A DNA stretch of 64,000 nt from Niveibacterium sp. 24ML (GCF_026586805.1 NZ_JAPFHA010000010.1:62001-126000); one strand, 5' to 3'. Shown: positions 13,785 to 24,812, counted from the first letter of the stretch. Translations and numbers: made by a program. The notes: generated by a model not told the origin, from the sequence alone.

Positions 13785-14540
13785 ATGTCCGTCACTATGC
13801 GCCAGATGTTGGAGGCCGGTGTTCACTTCGGCCATCAGACCCGTTTCTGGAATCCGAAGATGGCTCCTTACATTTTCGGTCATCGCAACAAGATCCACAT
13901 CATCAACCTCGAAAAGACCTTGGCCAAGTACCAGGAAGCCATGGCATTCGTTCGCAAGCTCGCGAGCAACCGTGGCACCGTCCTGATGGTGAGCACCAAG
14001 CGCCAGGCACGCGAAATTCTGGCCGAGGAAGCACAGCGCGCAGGTATGCCGTTTGTGGATGAGCGCTGGCTCGGTGGCATGCTGACCAACTTCAAGACGG
14101 TCAAGCAGTCGATCAAGCGCCTCAAGGATATGGAACAGATGGTTGAAGATGGCTCCTTCGAGAAGCTCTCGAAGAAAGAGGCGCTGATGGCGACTCGCGA
14201 GCTGGAGAAGCTGCAGAAGTCGATTGGCGGCATCAAGGAGATGGGTGGCCTGCCCGATGCTCTGTTCATCATCGACGTCGGCTATCACAAGATCGCCATT
14301 ACCGAAGCCAAGAAGCTGGGTATCCCGGTCGTTGCCGTGGTTGATACCAACCACACGCCGGAAGGTGTGGATTATGTGATTCCGGGTAACGACGACTCCA
14401 GTCGTGCGATCCGCCTGTACGCCCGTGGCGTGGCAGATGCCGTGCTGGAAGGTCGCAGCCAGGTCATCAACGAGATCGTTGCTGCTGGTGAGTCGGATGA
14501 ATTCGTTGAAGTGGAAGAGGGCGTTGAAGGCCAGGCTTGA
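13785..14540 (+). CDS. rpsB: 30S ribosomal protein S2
   Basis: S2 is a late-assembling protein of the small ribosomal subunit, needed to bring in S1. The 251-residue product has the hallmark start [20 protein letters not shown] and then [15 protein letters not shown]. It also carries [12 protein letters not shown] and the [16 protein letters not shown] region. An acidic C-terminal tail ([13 protein letters not shown]) ends it. It is the first gene of the superoperon, preceded by GGAG and a strong promoter, and is followed by tsf as in most bacteria. Confidence 0.98.
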   Translation: MSVTMRQMLEAGVHFGHQTRFWNPKMAPYIFGHRNKIHIINLEKTLAKYQEAMAFVRKLASNRGTVLMVSTKRQAREILAEEAQRAGMPFVDERWLGGMLTNFKTVKQSIKRLKDMEQMVEDGSFEKLSKKEALMATRELEKLQKSIGGIKEMGGLPDALFIIDVGYHKIAITEAKKLGIPVVAVVDTNHTPEGVDYVIPGNDDSSRAIRLYARGVADAVLEGRSQVINEIVAAGESDEFVEVEEGVEGQA

Positions 14541-14590
14541 GCCGGGGCTTCTCTCCAATCCACTGCACTAACAGAAATTCAGGAGTAGAT

Positions 14591-15490
14591 ATGGCGGAAA
14601 TTACCGCAGGCATGGTCAAAGAGCTTCGCGAGAAGACCGATGCTCCCATGATGGAATGCAAGAAGGCGCTGACTGAAGCTGGCGGCGACATGGCCAAGGC
14701 AGAAGAGATTCTGCGCGTGAAGCTGGGCAACAAGGCGTCGAAGGCTGCCGCTCGCGTGGCTGCCGAAGGCGTCGTGACGACTTACATCGCAGCTGACGGC
14801 AAGCTGGCCTCGATCATCGAAATCAACAGCGAAACCGACTTTGTCGCGAAGAACGATGATTTCCTGAAGCTCGGCCGCGATTGCGCCGAGTTGGTTGCTG
14901 CCAAGGCGCCTGCTGATGTTGCTGCGCTGTCAGCACTCCCCTTGGGTGAGTCCACCGTTGATGGCGTGCGTACTGCACTGGTTGGCAAGATCGGCGAGAA
15001 CATGTCGATCCGCCGTTTTGTGCGTATCGAGGCCAAGGGCAAGGTTGCCAGCTACATCCACGGCGGCGCCAAGATCGGTGTGCTGATCGATGTCGAAGGT
15101 GGTGATGAGGCTTTGGCGCGCGATCTGGCAATGCACATCGCTGCGAACAAGCCCAAGTCGCTCGATTCAACCGGTGTGTCGGCCGAACTGATCGAAACCG
15201 AACGCCGTGTTGCGCTTGAGAAGGCGCGTGAGGCGGGCAAGCCGGAAGCGATGCTTGAGAAGATCGCCGAGGGTTCGGTTCAGAAGTTCCTCAAGGAAGT
15301 CACGCTGCTCGGTCAGGTGTTCGTCAAGGCTGAAGATGGAAAGCAGACTGTCGAGCAACTGCTGAAGGCAAAGGGCGCCACGATTCACAGCTTTACGCTG
15401 TACATTGTGGGCGAAGGAATCGAGAAGAAGACCTCCGATTTCGCCGCTGAAGTTGCCGCTCAGGCCGCTGCGGCTGCCGCTCAACGCTAA
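14591..15490 (+). CDS. tsf: Elongation factor Ts
   Basis: EF-Ts is the nucleotide exchange factor that turns EF-Tu-GDP into EF-Tu-GTP. The 299-residue product has the N-terminal UBA-like helix region with [20 protein letters not shown]. The core contains the [10 protein letters not shown] loop that contacts EF-Tu, and the C-terminal module includes [17 protein letters not shown] chose the ATG at 14591 with AGGAG 6 bases upstream; the open frame before it is not conserved. It lies 50 bases after rpsB and 12 before pyrH. Confidence 0.98.
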   Translation: MAEITAGMVKELREKTDAPMMECKKALTEAGGDMAKAEEILRVKLGNKASKAAARVAAEGVVTTYIAADGKLASIIEINSETDFVAKNDDFLKLGRDCAELVAAKAPADVAALSALPLGESTVDGVRTALVGKIGENMSIRRFVRIEAKGKVASYIHGGAKIGVLIDVEGGDEALARDLAMHIAANKPKSLDSTGVSAELIETERRVALEKAREAGKPEAMLEKIAEGSVQKFLKEVTLLGQVFVKAEDGKQTVEQLLKAKGATIHSFTLYIVGEGIEKKTSDFAAEVAAQAAAAAAQR

Positions 15491-15502
15491 GAAGGATCCG
15501 CC

Positions 15503-16219
15503 ATGACGACGCCCGCCTATCGCCGTATTCTTTTGAAGCTTTCTGGTGAAGCCCTGATGGGCGATGATGCCTTTGGCATCAATCGCGATGTGGTTTCCCG
15601 AATCGTGAAGGAAGTGGCGGAGGTGGTCAGCCTCGGAGTCGAGGTTGGCGTCGTCATTGGTGGTGGCAATATTTTCCGCGGTATGGCGGGCGCAGCGAGC
15701 GGAATGGACCGCGCCACCGCCGACTACATGGGCATGCTCGCGACTGTCATGAATGCCATGGCGCTCGCCGATGCGATGAAACATGTGGGCGTGGTTGCGC
15801 GAGTGCAGTCAGCGCTGAATATGGAGGCGGTTGTTGAGCCCTATATTCGTGGCAAAGCCATTCGATACCTCGAAGACGGCAAGGTCGTAATTTTTGCCGC
15901 CGGAACCGGGAACCCGTTCTTCACCACGGATACCGCAGCAGCGCTGCGGGGCGCTGAGATCGGCGCCGAGGTTGTGCTGAAGGCGACCAAGGTTGATGGG
16001 ATCTATACCGCAGATCCAAAGAAGGATCCGTCGGCGACACGGTATTCGCGTGTCAGCTTCGACGAAGCAATCTCAAGAAATTTGCAAGTGCTTGACGCAA
16101 CAGCCTTCGCCCTGTGCCGTGATCAGAAGCTCCCGATCAAGGTGTTCAGCATTTTTGCGGAAGGCGCCCTCAAGCGCGTCGTGATGGGTGAAGACGAAGG
16201 CACTTTGGTGCATATCTGA
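15503..16219 (+). CDS. pyrH: UMP kinase
   Basis: PyrH phosphorylates UMP to UDP in pyrimidine nucleotide synthesis; it is a hexamer usually activated by GTP and inhibited by UTP. The 238-residue product is an amino-acid-kinase fold protein. It has [13 protein letters not shown] at the start, [13 protein letters not shown], then [17 protein letters not shown]. The nucleotide-binding [20 protein letters not shown] and [17 protein letters not shown] follow. A good AAGGA ribosome site precedes the ATG. It lies between tsf and frr as in most proteobacteria. Confidence 0.98.
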   Translation: MTTPAYRRILLKLSGEALMGDDAFGINRDVVSRIVKEVAEVVSLGVEVGVVIGGGNIFRGMAGAASGMDRATADYMGMLATVMNAMALADAMKHVGVVARVQSALNMEAVVEPYIRGKAIRYLEDGKVVIFAAGTGNPFFTTDTAAALRGAEIGAEVVLKATKVDGIYTADPKKDPSATRYSRVSFDEAISRNLQVLDATAFALCRDQKLPIKVFSIFAEGALKRVVMGEDEGTLVHI

Positions 16220-16235
16220 AGCAAGGACTCAGGAC

Positions 16236-16793
16236 ATGATTACCGAACTGAAGAAAATCACCGAGCAGAAGATGCAGAAATCGCTCGAATCGCTGAAGAA
16301 CGATTTGGGTAAGGTGCGTACTGGTCGCGCCCACACCGGTTTGCTTGATCATGTTCAAGTGGACTATTACGGCTCAATGGTTCCGATCAATCAGGTCGCG
16401 AACATCAATTTGCTTGATGCACGGACGATCGGCGTTCAGCCTTGGGAAAAGCCGATGATCGCCAAAGTGGAGAAGGCCATTCGCGATAGCGACCTCGGGC
16501 TTAATCCTTCGACCATGGGCGATACGGTCCGTGTGCCGATGCCTGCACTAACCGAAGAGCGCCGTAAGGATCTGATCAAGGTTGTTCGTTCTGAGGCGGA
16601 AAACGCGCGTATCGCGATTCGTAACCTGCGCAGGGACGCCAATGGCCAGTTGAAGGACGCGGTTAAGGCCAAAGAGATCTCGGAAGACGACGAACGTCGT
16701 GCGGAAGAAGAAGTACAGAAGTTGACCGACCGCTACATCGCGGAGGCCGACAAGCTGCTCGCCGAAAAAGAAAAAGACCTGATGCAGGTCTAA
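16236..16793 (+). CDS. frr: Ribosome recycling factor
   Basis: RRF works with EF-G to split the post-termination ribosome. The 185-residue product is the standard length. It has [20 protein letters not shown] near the start, [15 protein letters not shown], and the helical domain [15 protein letters not shown]. The C-terminal [20 protein letters not shown] follows. I chose the ATG at 16236 ([13 protein letters not shown]), the conserved start, although the frame is open upstream inside pyrH. It sits 16 bases after pyrH and 34 before uppS. Confidence 0.98.
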   Translation: MITELKKITEQKMQKSLESLKNDLGKVRTGRAHTGLLDHVQVDYYGSMVPINQVANINLLDARTIGVQPWEKPMIAKVEKAIRDSDLGLNPSTMGDTVRVPMPALTEERRKDLIKVVRSEAENARIAIRNLRRDANGQLKDAVKAKEISEDDERRAEEEVQKLTDRYIAEADKLLAEKEKDLMQV

Positions 16794-16827
16794 GGGTAGC
16801 CGCGACGCCGAGCGGAAACCGACTCCT

Positions 16828-17598
16828 ATGGCCTTGGGCCGATTATTCAGTTCGACTCGTGCCGTACCGGCAGTGAGTGAGATGCCTGCGCATGTTGCCA
16901 TCATCATGGATGGCAACGGGCGCTGGGCGCGCAAGCGCATGATGCCGCGTGTCGCGGGTCACAAGCGCGGACTTGAAACCGTGCGCGAAATCGTCTCCGC
17001 CTGCATCGAGCGCGGGATCGGCCATCTGACGCTGTTCGCATTCAGTTCAGAGAACTGGCGCAGGCCCGAGGAAGAGGTTTCCTTCCTGATGAATCTCTTC
17101 CTGAAGGCGCTGGAACAGGAAATTGCGAAGCTTCATCGCAATAACATCCGCTTTCGTGTCACCGGCGATCTGTCCCGTTTCGATGACCGGATTCGCGTGA
17201 TGATTGCGGACGCGGAGGCACTGACGATTGAGAACACCAAGCTGACGCTCACTATCGCTGCGAACTACGGCGGTCGCTGGGACATTCTCAATGCGGTCGA
17301 ATCAATGCTGGCAGCGCATCCCGATAAGCGCGCCGGATTTCAGGAAGAGGATCTCGCTCCGTTTCTTGCGCTGGGTGATCTGCCGGAGCCTGACCTTTTT
17401 ATCCGTACCGGCGGCGAGCAACGCATCAGCAATTTCTTGTTGTGGCAGCTTGCCTATACCGAGCTGTTCTTCACTGAAACGCTTTGGCCAGAATTTGACG
17501 CAGCTGCATTTGATGTGGCGCTCAATTCGTTCCGTACGCGCGAGCGGCGCTTTGGCAGAACAAGCGAACAGCTTCAGACCAAAACCCCCACGGAGTAG
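16828..17598 (+). CDS. uppS: Isoprenyl transferase (undecaprenyl diphosphate synthase)
   Basis: UppS builds the C55 polyprenyl diphosphate that becomes the lipid carrier for peptidoglycan, O-antigen and other glycans. The 256-residue product has the cis-prenyltransferase motifs HVAIIMDGNGRWA (catalytic Asp, phosphate site), GHKRGLETV and LTLFAFSSENWRRP. LFIRTGGEQRISNFLLWQ and TELFFTETLWPEF complete the set. An internal ATG at 16882 would remove an extra 18-residue lead, so the start is not certain. Its product supplies the carrier that the GT2 enzyme at 37016-38068 is inferred to use. Confidence 0.96.
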   Translation: MALGRLFSSTRAVPAVSEMPAHVAIIMDGNGRWARKRMMPRVAGHKRGLETVREIVSACIERGIGHLTLFAFSSENWRRPEEEVSFLMNLFLKALEQEIAKLHRNNIRFRVTGDLSRFDDRIRVMIADAEALTIENTKLTLTIAANYGGRWDILNAVESMLAAHPDKRAGFQEEDLAPFLALGDLPEPDLFIRTGGEQRISNFLLWQLAYTELFFTETLWPEFDAAAFDVALNSFRTRERRFGRTSEQLQTKTPTE

Positions 17599-17603
17599 CC
17601 AAG

Positions 17604-18413
17604 ATGCTTCGCCAACGCGTGATTACGGCATTGCTGCTCCTCGCGGCCTTGCTGTCCGCAGTCTTTTTGCTCCCAACCCAAGGATGGTGGGTCGTCTGCG
17701 CCGTTGTGGCTGCTGCGGCCGGTTGGGAGTGGGCGGGTATCGGCAAGGTGCAGGCGCATTTGCGTTGGGGCTACGGTTTGCTGGTGGGCTTTGCGGTGGG
17801 GGCGTTCGCAGCACTGGAGTCCAAGCCGTTGGATGCGATCGTCTTTACGATTTCAGCCATGTTCTGGATGGTTTTTATTCCACCGTGGTTGCGCCAGCGG
17901 TGGGCGCTTTCAACCGGCGTCATTCAGTTGCTTGTCGGGTTGGTGCTGATCGCACCGCTTGGATTGGCTATGGCTAGGTTGCGAGAAATCGACCCTTGGT
18001 TGATGTTGGCGGTCATGGCTGTCGTTTGGGTTGCGGATATTGCCGCCTACTTTGGCGGAAGAGCGTTTGGCCGTCGGAAGTTGGCTCCGGAAATCTCTCC
18101 CGGGAAGAGCTGGGAAGGGGTTTATTCGGGGATTGTGGGTGTGCTCCTTTACGCGTGCGTGCTGTTTTCTACGTTCCTGGCTGCCATCCCTGATCGATTG
18201 GGTTGGCTGGTGGCACTGTTATTGGTCCTTGTTCTTGGTGTGCTGAGTGTGGTTGGCGATCTTTTTGAGTCGCTGATGAAGCGCCAGGCCGGCATCAAGG
18301 ATTCATCTGCGCTGCTTCCCGGACATGGCGGCATTCTGGATCGGATTGACAGCCTGACATCGACTTTGCCGCTCGCCGCGCTTTGGGCCCTGATTTGGCA
18401 ATTGAGCCTGTGA
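17604..18413 (+). CDS. cdsA: Phosphatidate cytidylyltransferase
   Basis: CdsA makes CDP-diacylglycerol from CTP and phosphatidic acid in the inner membrane, the branch point of phospholipid synthesis. The 269-residue product is almost all membrane segments. It ends with the CDS signature spread over [20 protein letters not shown] and [20 protein letters not shown], which carries the conserved Asp residues. The internal SPGKSWEG motif is also typical. GGAG overlaps the uppS stop just upstream. Its own stop lies 3 bases before the dxr ATG. Confidence 0.96.
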   Translation: MLRQRVITALLLLAALLSAVFLLPTQGWWVVCAVVAAAAGWEWAGIGKVQAHLRWGYGLLVGFAVGAFAALESKPLDAIVFTISAMFWMVFIPPWLRQRWALSTGVIQLLVGLVLIAPLGLAMARLREIDPWLMLAVMAVVWVADIAAYFGGRAFGRRKLAPEISPGKSWEGVYSGIVGVLLYACVLFSTFLAAIPDRLGWLVALLLVLVLGVLSVVGDLFESLMKRQAGIKDSSALLPGHGGILDRIDSLTSTLPLAALWALIWQLSL

Positions 18414-18415
18414 AT

Positions 18416-19600
18416 ATGCAGAGCATTGCGATCCTCGGCGCGACCGGTTCGATTGGCCAGAGCACCCTCGATGTCGTCGCGCGCCACCCTGACCGGTACC
18501 GCGTATTTGCGCTGACTGCGCAGACCCAGATTGCCAGGCTTGCTGCGTTGATCCGGCAGCACTGTCCGTCGGTTGTCGTCGTTCCTGATGAGCGCGCACG
18601 GCAAACTTTGCTGGAGGAGTCCGGCGGGCGTGTTGACTGTGAGGTGTTCATCGGCGTTGATGGCCTGTGCCGGGTAGCGGCTGCGCGAGAAGTCACCACC
18701 GTCATGGCGGCGATTGTCGGAGCTGCCGGATTGGCGCCCACCCTTGAGGCAGTACGCGCCGGTAAGCGGGTATTGCTTGCCAACAAGGAAGCCCTTGTAA
18801 TGACCGGGCAACTGTTCATGGAGCTTGCTCGGCAATCGCAATCAAACATCTTGCCGATTGATAGTGAACACAACGCGGTGTTTCAGTCATTGCCGCCTGG
18901 TTTCGACTACGGCTTGCATGAGTGTGGCGTGAGCAAGATTGTCCTGACCGCATCCGGCGGTCCCTTCAGGACATGGGCGCTTGAGCAAATCGCCAACGCG
19001 ACGCCGGACCAAGCGATTGCGCACCCGAACTGGTCGATGGGTCGCAAGATCTCGGTGGATTCGGCAACCATGATGAACAAAGGGCTTGAGGTGATTGAGG
19101 CTCGATGGTTGTTCGGCGTTGGTGGGGAGCAGATCGATGTGGTCGTTCATCCGCAAAGCGTGATCCACTCGATGGTGCAGTACGTCGATGGCTCGGTGGT
19201 CGCTCAACTGGGGAATCCAGACATGCGAACGCCGATTGCTCACGCGCTTGCATATCCCGAGCGTATCGCTTCCGGGGTCGCGCCATTGAATTTCGCCAGC
19301 TTGTCTGGATTGACCTTCGAAATGCCCGATGCGCGCCGCTTTCCTTGCTTGGGCTTGGCCTTCGATGCCTTGCGCGCGGGCGGCCATGCGCCGGCTGTGC
19401 TCAATGCTGCGAACGAGGTTGCGGTTGCGGGCTTTCTCGATCACAAGATCCGGTTTGGCGATATTTCCAGCGTGGTGGCGGAGACCCTCACGCGTTGCAA
19501 GGTGGGCTCTGAGGCAAGTCTTGATGCGGTCTTGGCGGCCGATGAGTCAGCGCGACATGTTGCGCACGAATGCATGGAATCCCGCAGGATGATGCGTTGA
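18416..19600 (+). CDS. dxr: 1-deoxy-D-xylulose 5-phosphate reductoisomerase
   Basis: Dxr (IspC) makes methylerythritol 4-phosphate with NADPH, the first committed step of the MEP isoprenoid pathway. The 394-residue product has the NADPH-binding start [19 protein letters not shown] and [10 protein letters not shown]. The metal and substrate site is in [12 protein letters not shown], followed by LTASGGPF and the catalytic [21 protein letters not shown] chose the ATG at 18416; an in-frame GTG two codons earlier overlaps the cdsA stop. Its stop overlaps the rseP start in TGATG. Confidence 0.97.
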   Translation: MQSIAILGATGSIGQSTLDVVARHPDRYRVFALTAQTQIARLAALIRQHCPSVVVVPDERARQTLLEESGGRVDCEVFIGVDGLCRVAAAREVTTVMAAIVGAAGLAPTLEAVRAGKRVLLANKEALVMTGQLFMELARQSQSNILPIDSEHNAVFQSLPPGFDYGLHECGVSKIVLTASGGPFRTWALEQIANATPDQAIAHPNWSMGRKISVDSATMMNKGLEVIEARWLFGVGGEQIDVVVHPQSVIHSMVQYVDGSVVAQLGNPDMRTPIAHALAYPERIASGVAPLNFASLSGLTFEMPDARRFPCLGLAFDALRAGGHAPAVLNAANEVAVAGFLDHKIRFGDISSVVAETLTRCKVGSEASLDAVLAADESARHVAHECMESRRMMR

Positions 19601-20958
19601 TGGGGTTTCTTTGGTACGCCGGCGCCTTCGTGATCGCGATTGGCATCCTTGTGACGGTGCATGAGTCTGGCCATTACCTGGCCGCGAGGCTGTGCAAGGT
19701 CCGCGTATTGCGGTTTTCGTTTGGTTTTGGTCGGCCGCTGATACGCTGGCAGCGCCCGGGTGCTGAGACCGAGTGGACCATCTGTGCGATCCCCCTCGGC
19801 GGCTATGTGAAGATGCTTGACGAGAGCGAAGGTGATGTCTCGGCCCAAGACGTCGAGCGAGCCTTCAATCGCAAGAGTGTCTGGCAGCGGCTTTTTATTG
19901 TGTCCGCCGGGCCGGCAGCCAATCTGCTGCTTGCGGTGTTGATCTACTGGATCGGTTTCGTGCAGGGCGTATCCGAGCCGCGTCCGATTCTTGGCGAGCC
20001 AACGCCAAACAGTGCTGTCGCCCGGGCGTCACTTCGCGCCGGGGATGAGATCCTCATGGTGGGGGAGCGCGCCACGCGCACTTGGGCAGACGTGCGCTGG
20101 GGCTTTGTGCAAGCGATGGCTGGTCAGCCGCAGGTGGAACTCCTGATTCGATCAGGCAGCAACGATCGCCGGGTGACGTTTTCCACCCCAAGCTTGTCGG
20201 ACATCTCTGACGAGTCTGATCCTTTGAAGGAGCTCGGCTTCAACTCGTTCCGCCCCGAGTTCCCGCCCTTGGTTGGCACGGTGGTTGCCGGAGGCGCAGC
20301 AGAGCGGGCGGGGATCAGGGTGGGCGATCTTGTCCTGTCAGTCGATCGACAGCCAGTCAAGCATTGGGGAGAACTGGTTCAGATCATCAGCGCTGCGCCC
20401 GACCGGTCGCTGCGCTTGGAACTGAGCCGAGCAGGCCAGCGGCTTGCGCTGGACGTTATCCCAGAAAAGCACACCCAAGGCGGGCAAACGATCGGCCGAA
20501 TCGGCGTGGGTGTCGAGGCCAGCGGACCTTGGCGCGAGCGGCTTTTCGTCGAGATCCGCTACGGCGCCCTTGACGCGTTTGGGCATGCAATTGTGAAGAC
20601 CTGGGAGATGGCCGGTTTTTCGCTCCGTATGCTGGGCCGGATGATCGTTGGTGAAGTTTCGCTGAAGAACATCAGCGGCCCGCTCACGATTGCCGACTAC
20701 GCAGGGCAGTCCGCCAAGGTTGGGCTTGACGCCTATATCCGGTTTCTTGCCCTCATCAGTATTAGCATCGGCGTTCTCAACCTGTTACCAATCCCGCTGC
20801 TGGACGGGGGGCACATCATGTATTATCTGGCGGAAATTGCCTTCCGCCGCCCACTTTCCCAACGAACCATGGAGTTGGGACAGCAGATTGGGTTCGTGCT
20901 CTTGGCCTGTCTGATGGCCTTCGCCTTCTTCAACGACATCACCCGATTGTTGTCCTGA
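19600..20958 (+). CDS. rseP: Site-2 intramembrane protease RseP
   Basis: RseP is a zinc protease in the inner membrane that makes the second cut in the anti-sigma factor RseA, freeing sigma-E. It also clears remnant signal peptides. The 452-residue product has the zinc motif HESGH at residues 21-25 in the first membrane helix. Two PDZ domains lie between about residues 115 and 300 (one with GGAAERAGIRVGDLVLSV). The third zinc ligand is in LLPIPLLDGGHIMYYL near residue 395. The gene starts on the last base of dxr (TGATG) and is followed by bamA. Confidence 0.97.
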   Translation: MGFLWYAGAFVIAIGILVTVHESGHYLAARLCKVRVLRFSFGFGRPLIRWQRPGAETEWTICAIPLGGYVKMLDESEGDVSAQDVERAFNRKSVWQRLFIVSAGPAANLLLAVLIYWIGFVQGVSEPRPILGEPTPNSAVARASLRAGDEILMVGERATRTWADVRWGFVQAMAGQPQVELLIRSGSNDRRVTFSTPSLSDISDESDPLKELGFNSFRPEFPPLVGTVVAGGAAERAGIRVGDLVLSVDRQPVKHWGELVQIISAAPDRSLRLELSRAGQRLALDVIPEKHTQGGQTIGRIGVGVEASGPWRERLFVEIRYGALDAFGHAIVKTWEMAGFSLRMLGRMIVGEVSLKNISGPLTIADYAGQSAKVGLDAYIRFLALISISIGVLNLLPIPLLDGGHIMYYLAEIAFRRPLSQRTMELGQQIGFVLLACLMAFAFFNDITRLLS

Positions 20959-20966
20959 CCTATCCG

Positions 20967-23261
20967 ATGCGACATAAGTTGATTTCAGGACTGATTCTGT
21001 CCTTGTTTGCTGCGACGGCAGCGCACGCTTTTGATCCCTTTGTTGTCAAGGACATCCGTGTCGAGGGCTTGCAGCGTACCGAGGCCGGTACGGTATTTAA
21101 CTACCTGCCTATCAAGGTCGGCGAGCGGGTCACCGAAGAGCGCGCGGCACAGGCGATCCGCGCCTTGTATGCGACCGGGTTTTTCAAGGATGTACGTCTT
21201 GAGGTGGATGGCAGTGTGCTGGTCGTCGTAATCGACGAGCGCCCTGCAATTGGCTCGATCGAGTTCGAAGGCAATAGTGCCTTTGATAGCGAAAACCTGC
21301 GGAAGGGCTTGCGTGATGCAGGTATAGCTGAATCAAGAATTCTTGACCGTGCGCTGCTGGAGCGGGCCGAGCAGGAACTCAAGCGTCAGTATCTGAACCG
21401 CAGCTATTACGGCGCAACCATTACGACCGAAATTGTTCCGTTGGAACGTAATCGTGTGGCTCTGAAGTTCAAGATCAGTGAAGGCGAGATTGCAGCAATC
21501 AAGCAGGTCAGCATTACAGGGAATAAGGTTTTCTCTGAGTCTGAGTTGAAGAATCAGATTTCCGCGACGCCAAAGTACTGGTTTCCGCCTGTTAATTGGC
21601 TTTCAAAAGGGCACGAGTATTCGAAGCCCAAGCTTCAGGGCGACCTTGAGAACATTCGCAGTTATTACTTGAACCGTGGCTATCTGGATTTTGCGATCGA
21701 TAGCTCCCAGGTTTCGATTACGCCGGATAAGCAGGACGTCTACATCGCGATATCGGTGGCTGAAGGTGAGCAGTACAAGGTTGCGGGCGTCAAGCTGGCT
21801 GGCGATTTGATCGTATCGGATGCCGAAGCGCGTTCCCTGGTGAAACTTCGGCCCGGTGATGTCTTTGCTCGCGACCAACTCACTGAAACGACGCGCCTGA
21901 TTAGCGAACGATTATCAAACGAAGGCTACGCGTTTGCCAACGTGAATGCCGCGCCGGAGCTGGACAAGGCCAAGCGTGAGGTCACCTTCACGATCTTCGT
22001 CGACCCCGGGAAGCGGGTCTACATTCGTCGCGTAAATATTTCCGGTAACACCCGTACCCGTGACGAGGTGATCCGCCGGGAGTTGCGCCAGTTCGAGAAT
22101 GCCTGGTACGACGGCACGAAAATCAAGCGCTCCAAAGCACGCCTGGATCGCAGCGGTTTCTACGATGAGACCAACGTGGACACCCAGCCCGTGCCAGGCA
22201 CCAGCGATCAGGTCGACTTGAACGTAACGGTCAAGGAGCGGGCGACCGGCAACTTCTTGCTGGGTGCGGGCTATTCGACTACGGAAAAGCTCGTGCTGCA
22301 GGGCTCTTTGTCGCAGAACAACCTTTTTGGCTCCGGTAATGCCTTGTCGCTCAACCTGAATACCGGTAAGTCGAATCGGACCTTTGTGCTGTCGTATACG
22401 AATCCGTATTTCACGCCGGAAGGCGTGAGCCTTGGCTACAACCTGTATCACCGCAAGTACAACCCGTCCGCGACAACCAATGTTGCGTACTACCGCACGG
22501 AATCCACCGGTCTCGGAATGACCGTTGGCTACCCGATCGCAGAAGACGACACGGTATTCTTTGGTGCCTCATTCGATTCGACACGTACTTTCGTTGATGG
22601 CACTACGGATGTGCAGTACATCGACTTCGTGAATCAGTTTGGTGAGTTGACGAACACCTTCTTGCTGACGGCATCGTGGGCAAAAGATTCGCGAGACAGT
22701 TACCTCACGCCTTTGTCCGGTTTCTATCAGCGTCTGCAAACCGAAGTGGCGATTCCGCCAGCCGAACAGCAGTACTACCGTATCAACTATCAGGCGCAGT
22801 ATTTCATTCCCTTGTTTTTCAAGGATTCAACACTGCAGTTTCGCGGTAACGTTTCGTATGCTTCCGGCTACGGGGATTTGCCCGTTCCGTTCTACAAGAA
22901 CTACTACGCTGGTGGCATCGGCTCGGTTCGCGCCTACGATGACAACTCGCTCGGGCCGCGGTCATCGAACGGCAATGCCCTCGGCGGCACGCAGCTCTTG
23001 ACCTTTGGTGCGGAGTACTTCTTTCCCTTGCCAGTTGCCAACGCCGGCAAGGGTTTCCGTTTGAGCCTCTATGCCGACGGTGGTCAGGTGTGGGGCGCCG
23101 ACCAGAAAGTTGATCCTGAGGATCTCCGGTATAGTGCGGGCGTTGGTTTGGCGTGGGTCTCGCCAGTCGGGCCTTTGAAGTTCAGCTTTGGTCAGCCGCT
23201 GAACAAGAAGGAAGGCGATCGTACGCAGCGGTTCCAGTTCCAGATGGGCAACATTTTCTGA
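20967..23261 (+). CDS. bamA: Outer membrane protein assembly factor BamA
   Basis: BamA is the core of the machine that folds beta-barrel proteins into the outer membrane. The 764-residue product has a signal peptide (cut after AHA, residue 21) and FDPFVVKDIRVEGLQR, the usual mature start. Five POTRA repeats run to about residue 420. A C-terminal 16-strand barrel follows, with the conserved VRAYDDNSLGPR loop (equivalent to the VRGF/VRGY lock motif) and a final strand ending in GNIF with terminal Phe. It begins 8 bases after rseP and is followed by skp, the usual order. Confidence 0.97.
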   Translation: MRHKLISGLILSLFAATAAHAFDPFVVKDIRVEGLQRTEAGTVFNYLPIKVGERVTEERAAQAIRALYATGFFKDVRLEVDGSVLVVVIDERPAIGSIEFEGNSAFDSENLRKGLRDAGIAESRILDRALLERAEQELKRQYLNRSYYGATITTEIVPLERNRVALKFKISEGEIAAIKQVSITGNKVFSESELKNQISATPKYWFPPVNWLSKGHEYSKPKLQGDLENIRSYYLNRGYLDFAIDSSQVSITPDKQDVYIAISVAEGEQYKVAGVKLAGDLIVSDAEARSLVKLRPGDVFARDQLTETTRLISERLSNEGYAFANVNAAPELDKAKREVTFTIFVDPGKRVYIRRVNISGNTRTRDEVIRRELRQFENAWYDGTKIKRSKARLDRSGFYDETNVDTQPVPGTSDQVDLNVTVKERATGNFLLGAGYSTTEKLVLQGSLSQNNLFGSGNALSLNLNTGKSNRTFVLSYTNPYFTPEGVSLGYNLYHRKYNPSATTNVAYYRTESTGLGMTVGYPIAEDDTVFFGASFDSTRTFVDGTTDVQYIDFVNQFGELTNTFLLTASWAKDSRDSYLTPLSGFYQRLQTEVAIPPAEQQYYRINYQAQYFIPLFFKDSTLQFRGNVSYASGYGDLPVPFYKNYYAGGIGSVRAYDDNSLGPRSSNGNALGGTQLLTFGAEYFFPLPVANAGKGFRLSLYADGGQVWGADQKVDPEDLRYSAGVGLAWVSPVGPLKFSFGQPLNKKEGDRTQRFQFQMGNIF

Positions 23262-23277
23262 TCTTGAGGAGGCGGTT

Positions 23278-23775
23278 GTGAGTGTCACTCGTGCATGTTT
23301 GGCTGTCGCTTTAGGGCTTGGCGTGTCCGCGAGCGCCATGGCTCAGAGCAAGATCGGATTCGTCAACTCTGATCGCGTGCTGCGTGAGTCCGCTCCGGCA
23401 GTGGCGGCCCAGAAGAAGCTCGAGAAGGAATTCGAGAAGCGGGATCAGGAACTCCAGAAGCTCACCAAGCAATTGCAAGGTATGCAAGAAAACCTGGAGC
23501 GCAATGCCGTCACGATGGCTGAAGCGGACCGGAAGGCAAAGGAGCGTGAGTTCGCAGAGTTGACGCGTGAGTTTCAGCGTCGTCAGCGCGAGTTCCGCGA
23601 AGACCTGAATCAGCGCCGCAACGAAGAACTTGCGGGCGTACTCGAGCGCGCCAACCGCACGATTCGCGAGATCGCCGATTCCGAGAAATACGACGCCATT
23701 CTGCAGGATGCGATCTACATTAGCCCGCGCGTGGACCTGACCGATAAGGTCATCAAGACGCTGAACAGCAAGTAA
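23278..23775 (+). CDS. skp: Periplasmic chaperone Skp/OmpH
   Basis: Skp is a trimeric periplasmic holdase for unfolded outer-membrane proteins on their way to BamA. The 165-residue product starts at GTG 23278 with GAGGA upstream. It has a signal peptide ending in ASAMAQ (about residue 23) and the mature start SKIGFVNSDRVL. A long charged coiled-coil arm follows (about residues 40-125), and the C-terminus DLTDKVIKTLNSK is typical. Its place between bamA and lpxD is conserved in gram-negative bacteria. Confidence 0.95.
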   Translation: MSVTRACLAVALGLGVSASAMAQSKIGFVNSDRVLRESAPAVAAQKKLEKEFEKRDQELQKLTKQLQGMQENLERNAVTMAEADRKAKEREFAELTREFQRRQREFREDLNQRRNEELAGVLERANRTIREIADSEKYDAILQDAIYISPRVDLTDKVIKTLNSK

Positions 23776-23781
23776 GCCGAC

Positions 23782-24807
23782 GTGCCAAGTCTGCGAGAGA
23801 TCGCCGAGCGCTTCGGTGGGCGGGTTGTCGGTAATGAATCGGTTGAAATACGCCAGATTGGCAGCCTCGAGTCAGCTCGGCAAGGCGAGATAGCCTTTCT
23901 CGCCAGCCCAAAGTATCGCAAGGCGCTTGCGCAGACTGGCGCCTCTGCGGTGATTCTGCCTCCGGTTGCTGAGGACGCAACCGGCTTGCCGCGCATCATT
24001 GCTGATCAGCCCTATCTTTACTACGCGAAACTCGCGCAGTGGCTCAACCCCGGGCATGCGGTCGCATCGGGGGTACATCCCTTGGCGGTTGTGGAGTCAC
24101 CCGTGCCGGCCAGTGTTGCCGTTGGGCCGTTCGCGTACATCGGACCGGGTTGTACGATCGGCGAGAGCGTCATCATTGGCGCCGGGTGCGTCGTTGAGCG
24201 TGACTGCAGCATCGATAGCGGAACGCGCCTGTACCCGAACGTTTCGGTGTACTTCAATTGCGTGATTGGTCAGCGTTGCATCATCCACTCCGGGGCCGTG
24301 ATCGGCGGCGACGGCTTTGGCTATGCGCGCGAGCGTTCCGGCGCCTGGGTGAAAATTCCCCAGATCGGGCGTGTGGTGATTGGAGATGACGTCGAGATTG
24401 GCGGCAACACGACTGTCGACCGCGGTGCCTTGGACGATACCGTGATCAGCAACGGCGTCAAACTCGACAACATGGTGCAGATCTCACATAACGTGCGCAT
24501 CGGTGAGCACACGGCGATGGCCGGATGCTCCGGTGTCGCAGGTAGTACGCATGTGGGCGCGCGGGTGATGATTGGCGGTCAGGCCGGTGTGATCGGACAC
24601 ATTACCGTTGCTGACGATACGGTGATTTCTTCCCGCACCCTGATCAGCAAAACAGTCAGTAAAGCAGGGGTGTATACGTCTGCAATACCCGCCATGCCAC
24701 ATAACGAGTGGATGAAGAGTGCAGCGCATTTCAGGCATCTGGATGCAATGGCAACACGGTTGCGAGAACTAGAAAAACGCATCGACGAATTGGAGAGCAA
24801 GTCTTGA
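23782..24807 (+). CDS. lpxD: UDP-3-O-(3-hydroxyacyl)glucosamine N-acyltransferase LpxD
   Basis: LpxD adds the second hydroxyacyl chain in lipid A synthesis, from acyl-ACP to the amino group of UDP-3-O-acyl-glucosamine. The 341-residue product starts at GTG 23782. It has an N-terminal uridine-binding domain (to about residue 100), a left-handed beta-helix of hexapeptide repeats (for example [20 protein letters not shown]) and a C-terminal helix. The catalytic His lies in the [20 protein letters not shown] region. Its stop overlaps a possible TTG start of fabZ. Confidence 0.96.
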   Translation: MPSLREIAERFGGRVVGNESVEIRQIGSLESARQGEIAFLASPKYRKALAQTGASAVILPPVAEDATGLPRIIADQPYLYYAKLAQWLNPGHAVASGVHPLAVVESPVPASVAVGPFAYIGPGCTIGESVIIGAGCVVERDCSIDSGTRLYPNVSVYFNCVIGQRCIIHSGAVIGGDGFGYARERSGAWVKIPQIGRVVIGDDVEIGGNTTVDRGALDDTVISNGVKLDNMVQISHNVRIGEHTAMAGCSGVAGSTHVGARVMIGGQAGVIGHITVADDTVISSRTLISKTVSKAGVYTSAIPAMPHNEWMKSAAHFRHLDAMATRLRELEKRIDELESKS

Positions 24808-24812
24808 GCATC